A stretch of DNA of 64,000 bases from Leptasterias polaris. Lineage: Eukaryota > Echinodermata > Asteroidea > Forcipulatida > Asteriidae. The stretch is from assembly GCA_037783415.1 (NCBI GenBank), contig JAZGTN010000022.1, forward strand, positions 4,340,001 to 4,404,000, written 5' to 3'. A program made the translations under genes and the position numbers. Below the pieces are notes generated by a model that saw only the letters and a program-made list of their open reading frames with translations, was not told where the DNA came from and ran no database searches. Numbering within the stretch: the first letter of the stretch is position 1; each line of letters begins with the position of its first letter. This document shows, in pieces, positions 57,233 to 64,000 of the stretch.

Positions 57233-58845
57233 CAACCTGTGCATACGGGAGAATGTGAGACCTCTCTTAAACCACTGTTTTATATCACTACATAGCAGTC
57301 GTAAAAACAGTTTCGTGGAAACATCCATTACCAGCAGGGGATCCATATTTTGCCAGTGTTTAAGATACAATCACACATTATCCCAAGATGGCAGCTACCA
57401 AAAGGTATAGTTGATTTTATTCTCGGTCATCAATAAGCTTCTTTCAAAATTAATTAGTAAAATAAACTACGAGAATAAAACTTGTGTAAAGTTTCTAAGT
57501 AGATGTACGTGAGATTACCCATTCAAGCAATGGATGCTCCCAAACCAGACCTTAAAAAAAACAAAAAAACGGAATACCATTCTCTGCCCTGTGTAGGCAA
57601 GCCATGTTTTCCCATGGGAAATTGCATTCAAAACCCAGGGTTGCACATCTGTTTAGCATAGGCCTATAACATTATTTAGTTTATCCATATATTATGCATA
57701 TTTTTTTCACATGATTATTATGTTCCTGAGAGAACATGTTCAAGTCGCCAATTTCCTTGAACGAGTGATATTTTGTTTATTATAATTAGTTAGACTCAAT
57801 TTTCTATGGTTGGTTGTATTTTGCATAATTGATTAAGCGAGAACGGCCTGAGATGCTAAGTCAGAAAAGGTGTCCCGCTATACACTTTGTCTTGACTTGA
57901 TTGGAACGCGACGACTTTTCCCTAAAAGTGGTTCCTAAACTATTGCATCCCTTTTTCACGTGCTCTGTTGATACATTATGTACTAGCCCCCCAGGTCCGC
58001 TTTGGTAGATATGACCCGGTTCATCTCTCCACCTTGCCCCGCTTCTCAACCCCTTTCATCGCCTTCTCCTGGACCTCGAGGTTGTCATCTTGGAGCCCAT
58101 CTGAGTGACGTGCACCTTCCATCCCCAGCCGTAGAAGTGCAGATAAACCCAGCTAAGATCTTTACCAATATCCATGTATTTTCACAGATGTATTTTTGTA
58201 TATTTTATCAAGTGTTAAATCGTACTCCATTTGATGATAATAACTTCTAACTGAAGCTATTGTATTTTAACCTACACTTGTATTTATCAAATTCTTTATA
58301 TTTCAATTGCTTGTTTATCATTTACATACTGTTGTTAGCATTGATTCGTATGAACAAATAATAATACGGTGATTCCAGTTAGAGAATCAAACCACATATA
58401 TAGCTGTCCGTTGTGTTTATTACCGAGCAAGTTTCCCTTACACAACATCGAACCGTTCGCAGGCTCGTATTTACATAGAGGTAAAACCTGTGACAAAATT
58501 GGAGGCACCGCCCGGATCTTGCTCAATTCAATTCAAATTCCTTCTTGTTGTTCTTTTACTTTTGTACGATTTCGTATTTTTGATGTTCTCGAAGGAATTA
58601 CAAAAAACCTTTAACGGAAGCATTTTCCTATAGTTGATTCTCATCTTGAATTTGTTCTATGAATGACCATACCATACTCTTTTCAGTATTTTGATATTGA
58701 TTGCATATTGTATTTTAACCGAAGCTATTTCTCCCCAACTGTTGACAACATAACTTGTTGTTATTTTTTTGTTGAATTGCTTTGATACCATTGCTATATT
58801 TTGTTGCTTTATTGTATTTTATTATTGTTGTATCAACCGAGCACG
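57233..58845. other. Upstream region of the GABA-B-like gene
   Basis: Should contain the 5' UTR and promoter of the minus-strand gene, but I cannot identify a TATA box, initiator or upstream exon with confidence. Short plus-strand frames at about 58002-58250 and 58369-58614 show no recognised family. Confidence 0.35.
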
Positions 58846-59226
58846 ATGGATTTCTCTGATGCCCTTAAGGATTTTTTAGTAGCACAAGGCAAAACATTAG
58901 ATGACTTGAATGGGTCCCTAGGGTTAGTTCCGGAGCCTAAAACAGATAGTATTCCAGTAGAAGGTGCCCAGGGCGAGGCACAACTAGTCTTGAAAATAAT
59001 TAAGGGTTCTGACAGATCATATCGGCGACTGAGGTTGTTTTCCGGCAGATCCCCTGTTCCGTCTGGTGAGCTGGACTTCGAAAACTGGAGACGGCTTGCA
59101 CGTCAACTCCTGAAGGATGACAGTGTTCCAGAGCGTGAGAAGAGGAGTCGTATCACCGAGTCTTTAGTCCCACCAGCCCTCAACGTAGTCTGGGCCGTAG
59201 CTGATGGGAGCTCGGCACAAGAACAC
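58846..59226 (+). pseudogene. PNMA/Gag-like ORF fragment (Ty3/gypsy-derived)
   Basis: From ATG at 58846 (CGATGG context) the frame encodes an N-terminal helix (M-D-F-S-D-A-L-K-D-F-L), then R-R-L-R-L-F-S-G-R-S-P-V-P-S-G-E-L-D-F-E-N-W, the hallmark start of the PNMA/Arc-type Gag capsid fold, and R-R-I-T-E-S-L-type sequence after a charged helix. Sense ends at about residue 125 (after A-Q-E-H-L-D); a hydrophobic AT-rich tail to the stop at 59346 is unrelated. The capsid C-terminal lobe and zinc knuckle are missing. It is either a truncated Ty3/gypsy Gag or a decayed domesticated copy. Confidence 0.6.
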
Positions 59227-60565
59227 CTCGACATAAACTTTATTGTAGTTTTATTTCTTGTTTGTTTTGATTTGTTACGAAGATTGCACTTCAGAAAAAC
59301 TCGATCGAAGTCCCTGAAGTTTTTTGTTTGCAATCGTAATTATTGATGTCCGTAAACATTTGGTGTCAGATATGACATTGGGGTAGTCCTTCCCATTGTA
59401 TCTTCTTTGTGTAAAGCTGACTGTTTGTGGATCTACAGAGCCACAGCAAAAATGAGTTTCTTTTTTGTAGTTTTCCGAATTGCTTTCAGTGGCAGTCACG
59501 TAGGCTTATGTGTTTTGAGACGGTCCTTGTGGTGAGGACTGATTAAGATTGGAAAGATCATGGCAACAGAAGCCATGAATCTCATCTTCAAGTCGTGCTG
59601 CTTATAATATATTGACTTAAGATTCGATTATTTCGCAGTGTCGCAAGGAATATTTCTATGTTTTTATGGCCTCGAAATATAGTATATGAGGAGCAGAAAG
59701 CAAAGGAAGATAGAGAGGGGGGAGGTGGAAGAGAGGGGGAGCGGGGGTTCGAGAAATCAAATAAAATATAATAATAAAGTTAAAAAAATATAGGCAGCTG
59801 ATTGTCTTCAGGATATTTCCCCCATGAAAACTGGAAAACTGATGACCAGATAATTACTTCCTATAAAAGCGTCATTTTTATATATTTAGATACTTAGGCC
59901 TATGCATTTTTTCCAAGTGCATAGTACCTAAAATACGACGGAGCACTTGGATCGATCAAAATATCCTCTTATTTTTTGAGGTGGCCTCAACGTCAACAGT
60001 GATGCCTTGACCGGTGTCTTGCAAACAAAAACCTGAGATCTCGACGTGTGTGAGCATTTATGTTATTAGCTCTATCGTAAAGCCGTACTTGGTTGGTACT
60101 GCAAAACGTATCAGTTTAAAATCTCAATATTAAACTAGGTAAAAGATAATGTTGAAAACGCATCTGAAACACCCAGATTGCCCCAGAGCGCATTCAATGT
60201 TAAAAACCTTTACCGGGCCTCTGTATAGCGGGCTCCCGGACCCAACGCTGTAAAGACTTGCGTTTGTTCGTTCGTCTCGTGTAATGCCTTGCACTATCCT
60301 TGCTAGAGTGTTGTTTCTACATAAATGACCAGGGTGTGGCACACGGTACCAATGTCAGGTATTTGCTTGAACCGCCCTCTCAAGTCATAAAAGGACCGTA
60401 TATCTCTTTATAGTCGGTATTATTGCAGTTAACTTATTCATCTTGTCTAGCCCGACAAGGATCAAACTTGGTCATGTATAAGTCTATGTTAATCAACCAA
60501 ATAAAACAAGGGGTCTCGACAAGGCCTAGATGTGTTGGCCAACATTTGATGAAAGAAATTGGATG
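59227..60565. other. Intergenic sequence
   Basis: A purine-rich GAGGGGGAG stretch lies at about 59705-59750. No gene or element recognised. Confidence 0.45.
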
Positions 60566-61770
60566 AAATAAGAAGCATTGTGGCAGTCACGTTGTCACGT
60601 GGAATTTGCCGACATTAAAACGTTATATTTAAGTTGAGGTGATCACGTTGACATCACATCGTAGTTTGGTGTTGTAAAAATTGTATTATTCAAGTTGTGA
60701 CAGCACAACAACGTATTTATTTTTTTGATTTTTTTTAAAACATTGTATATCAATTTTAGTTTTATCACAACGTAGTAACTTTGTTCTTACAAATCACGTT
60801 GTAAAATAAAATGTATTTCAGTCTGATTACAACGTACATACAATAGTGTATAAGTTTTAATCAACACATCGTAAACATTGAAAAATGTGAATTATTCATT
60901 TTTAGGCATCTTGTTAAATAGTTTAAACAGCTGGTTGGGATGGTTTTTATTGTCATTTATAGTAAACAGCTATTATCATATTGATTGACATCGCCTGCTT
61001 TCAATTTAATTGTCTATATCGGTTGTCATAATTCATAAAGTAGCCTCTCGAGGAGTGTTGCTTTCACATTGCCTAATTTTATCACAACGTAGTATCTTTG
61101 TTTTACCATCACTTTGTGGGTTGACACATAAGGATATTATATGGGGAAAACATGGGCATTCCCATATAGACAAAATATGAAGTATTTCATAAGGGTTTCA
61201 TATGGGGGAAATGTGGGCAATCCCAAATAGGAAGAATACCCATATGGGTTATCTGTGTTAACTTTTTTTTTCATGAGCATTATTTTCTCCACCTTCCTCA
61301 AGCCCTGCAACTGAAACCAAATTAAGTGCTACTTCAAAAGTAAAAGTCTGAAAATATCATCATCAAGCATTATTTTGATGAGAAAGGTAGATGGTAGGTA
61401 GGAGAAATGATCGGTTGGAAGGCACATACATTTCTTGTTTTGTTTGCTAGATGGGATGAGTACGGAGATAACAATATTTCTACCTCCATGGGATTATGTG
61501 ATCAATTGATGGTGGTAAATGAAATAAGAAACATTGTGGCAGTCACGTTGTTTGCACGTTGTAATTTGCCAACATTAAAACATGATATTGTTGAGGTGAT
61601 CACGTTGACATCACGTTGTAGTTTGGTATTGTAAAATGGTTGTATTCAAGTTGTGAAATAAACTACAACGTGTTGTAACAAAAACGGTTTAAACGTTGTA
61701 GGCCTATTGATTTTTTTCCAAAGATCGTACGGCGCTATACGATCTTTGGTTTTTTCACAACGTCTCTATA
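60566..61770. repeat. CAACGTTGTA motif island with ~170-bp direct repeats
   Basis: 60566-60740 and 61517-61690 are diverged direct repeats (GAAATAAGAARCATTGTGGC, TTGAGGTGATCACGTTGACA, GTAGTTTGGT-TTGTAAAA). In and between them CACGTTGT, ACAACGT and AACGTTGTA words recur on both strands. A perfect 12-bp-stem hairpin CCAAAGATCGTA...TACGATCTTTGG closes the island at 61718-61749. Confidence 0.75.
61120..61260. repeat. CCCATATGGG motif island, part 1
   Basis: Words ATATGGGG, TCCCATATAG, TTTCATATGGGGGAAATGTGG and CCCATATGGGTT recur within 140 bp in both orientations. Confidence 0.7.
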
Positions 61771-61964
61771 GATAGGTTGCAGTATGACGTAAGTCGGCCA
61801 TCTTTACGGGCAATTTGGAACACACGGTCATGCGTTACGCGTGAGAACGGCGTGCAGCACGCGCACATTTCACAAAACTCATTGCATGATTGGTTAGTGA
61901 ATGACGCGGCTGCGTTAATAAATTGAGTGCTTGACGCGCCTGCAAGCCAAAATGCAGGATCCGG

Positions 61965-62160
61965 TGAGGCCCATATGAATTTCCATGTTGGCCCATATGG
62001 GACCTATTCGGGACCTATTCGGGACCCATGTATCCTATTGTGGGTTATCTGGGCCTATGGGACCCATTATGAACTTTGGGTGCAGGATCCATCCGCAGAG
62101 GCCCATATGGGTTAACCCCATAATGGGACCCATATAGGACCCAAGTGGGAATGCTACCTG
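61965..62160. repeat. CCCATATGGG motif island, part 2
   Basis: GGCCCATATG, TTGGCCCATATGGGACCTAT, TTCGGGACC, GAGGCCCATATGGGTTAACC and GGGACCCATATAGGACCC recur within 195 bp. A GTGCAGGATCC / ATGCAGGATCCGG word occurs twice. Confidence 0.75.
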
Positions 62161-64000
62161 GTATGACAAAAAAATGGGAAAACATGCTATAGAAATTAGC
62201 TAAAAAGTAATTTTGGGGTCAATTTCGACCTTGACCTTAATGCATATCCTTGATTACTGGCAATCTCAAAAGTATCATCAACTGAATTGGCATCCCCAAT
62301 TTAGTTGGAAATGACACCTTAAATGTTTTTCTACACTATTTGGTTACAAAATTAAGCGTGTTTGTACATAAAACCATGCAGGCGGATTGGCGGCCTTTTG
62401 GGGTTTGACCTCTCAGGGTCCTCAGAGTTCAAATACGACATCCCTCCAAATCTGAAAATAAGTCTTATTGTTAAAACCAACTAGGCTTGAAATTTCATGA
62501 TTTTCTCAAAAAGTGAACATTTTCAGATTATGAGAGCTTATCCCGCACTGTACTAGTACTACTTCCCCTTTTCAACAATTGTTGTATAATATAATTACTG
62601 TAAACTGAGACTTTTAAGGATGGTTTGGCACTTACTCGTGATTTCGAAGCCGAGAGATAGATTTCTAAACAAAAACAAAACAGGGGATATTTTTGGTTCC
62701 CCGGCAAATCATATTTCGAGATGGCAAAATTTTCTTATTTCGAGGGAAGGGAATGTTATTGTAGGGAAGTGAACGGAATTTGAGTTAACAATTTTGAGTA
62801 AATATAAAGACACTCCCCCCTTGTTATTCTCTCTTTTCAGTGTCTCCGTATTTAAAAAGTTGAAACAAATTCGTAAAGTTAGTGTATATTTGTTTTCATC
62901 GTATGTGCACTTTCACAAGTACCGTATACTACAACAATATATGCGCCTCGGAATAGGCTACCTAGATGGATGGTGCTTTATAAATGCTTGATATTATTAT
63001 ATTATTATTATCTGTGTTCATTTTTCCAATCCCCGTGTTTTGAAATTGTGGCCTTTTGACTGGCAGTAGATACAAGACATTTCGGCATTCAGCGATAACG
63101 TTATTATCTATTAATAGGCTAGTTTATTTATAAGTCTTGTAAATTGTGCATCCTTGACATTGATTGACACTAGCTTCAGTGGGTTTTGTTTTATCCAATG
63201 AGGCTTGCCATACGCGCGCGTGCATGCCTTAAAAATAAGGCGCTTACTCAACACAATTTGCAAAAGAATAAAGCCCCTGTATTAATATACCGTTTCTTAA
63301 CTTTGGGGAATTCAATTGCTATAAGCCCTTTCGAAAAGACTCAAATTCTTGCTTCGTTCCCTTGTTGTTCAGGTAAAATCCCATTACATTATTTCATCAT
63401 CCATTTAATTTGGAGGTCCTTTCCGGCTTACTGTTTTTTCTCTGTCTCGATAAGGCGATTTGAGACGTAGGGTAAAAAATTGTTATTCAAGCATAGGCTT
63501 TTATTCCCCTAATGTACATTTCTTTTGTCTGTTGATGACAAAGCCTTCCAACCAACGAAATTGTGAAAATGTTTTTCATTTAAGCTACTTGTGTGAGCAA
63601 AGGAATCGCAAAGATTTATTTTAAATCTTGCTTCTGCGATGATGAACGGTTAGCTTTGCCCTTCAACGGTGCATAGTAATGGGTCTAATTCCTAAAGGTC
63701 TTTCCACGTGAAACAACAACTTGATTACTGTATCACAAATCCTCATCAGAGTGCTTTCAAACTCGGAATGAGATTAAATAGAAGGAAAGGTGTATCACCT
63801 TTTTTACATAAAGCAGCATTCGGAATGACCTAACATGATGACCTTTCTGCATACATTCATCTTAAAGTGTTTCTCCTTGCTCCGCTTTCCAGCCCGCGAG
63901 ACTCCTCTGTTCCGTCGAAAAATAAAGGTATTGGCTCAAGCACCTTATTTACTTTTGGACCACATTACCCCAGTAACATAACACATTTAAGGTGTGGAGG
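62161..64000. other. Intergenic sequence to window end
   Basis: A GGTGCTTTATAAATGCTTGA plus ATT-run at about 62968-63010 looks like the tail of a SINE-type repeat. No gene recognised. Confidence 0.45.

Noticed and set aside
56918..57370. Longer receptor N-terminus starting at upstream ATGs (150-codon frame)
   Set aside because: The extra residues are basic and polar and would bury the hydrophobic signal segment. The ATG at 57230-57232 gives a normal signal peptide.
59350..59380. TTTGGTGTCAGA as a possible gypsy primer-binding region
   Set aside because: It lies downstream of the Gag fragment instead of upstream, and no LTR pair could be seen. Probably chance.

Overview
This is eukaryotic nuclear DNA from an invertebrate. 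The evidence is split genes with GT-AG introns, one gene spread over about 44 kb, very low coding density, and many transposon families, microsatellites and fold-back repeats. The frequent AGGCCTAT-type words, the kinds of retroelement present (Ngaro-like, RTE, jockey/CR1-like, PNMA-type Gag) and a divergent GABA-B receptor would suit a marine deuterostome such as an echinoderm or other ambulacrarian. That placement is inference, not proof.

Two host genes are visible. The main one is a class C GPCR of the GABA-B receptor family on the minus strand. It has 16 exons between 57232 and 12924, every junction keeps frame, and I deduce a 768-residue product: signal peptide, Venus-flytrap domain, seven membrane helices and a short tail. 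It looks closest to subunit 2-type receptors. It lacks two otherwise conserved flytrap cysteines and has no C-terminal coiled coil. The second gene, on the plus strand, is the last three exons (9669-11078) of a divergent cyclophilin. The two genes converge, with about 1.8 kb between their stop codons.

Layout. 1-3.2 kb: decayed minus-strand Ngaro/DIRS-like tyrosine-recombinase retroelement with an SGNH-hydrolase reading frame. 3.2-4.9 kb: minisatellites and a fold-back element. 5.0-8.16 kb: a compact relic flanked by about 90-bp terminal inverted repeats, carrying a broken capsid-type gene, a frameshifted adenain-like protease and a WW-like reading frame; this resembles a shrunken Polinton/adintovirus-type element. 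8.2-8.76 kb: a dense cluster of short perfect hairpins. 9.7-11.1 kb: cyclophilin. 11.1-12.9 kb: intergenic repeats, including a hammerhead-like motif. 12.9-57.2 kb: the GABA-B receptor, whose introns hold nearly all the remaining repeats. Intron 1 alone is 21 kb and contains a 5'-truncated RTE LINE with a clear target-site duplication and a LINE with an intact 966-codon ORF. 57.2-64 kb: upstream intergenic DNA with a PNMA-type Gag fragment and islands of short degenerate motifs.

The most unusual material is structural. It includes at least five islands, each built from a different 8-10 bp word repeated loosely on both strands (AAGTCATAA, GGGTCAAA, TTGGGCAA, CAACGTTGTA, CCCATATGGG), the hairpin cluster beside the virus-like relic, a telomere-repeat tract inside nested fold-backs, and two copies of a hammerhead-like fold. 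I saw no rRNA, convincing tRNA or CRISPR array, and I could not assign promoters. All exon limits were read by eye from splice consensus, frame and family similarity, without transcripts or database searches.
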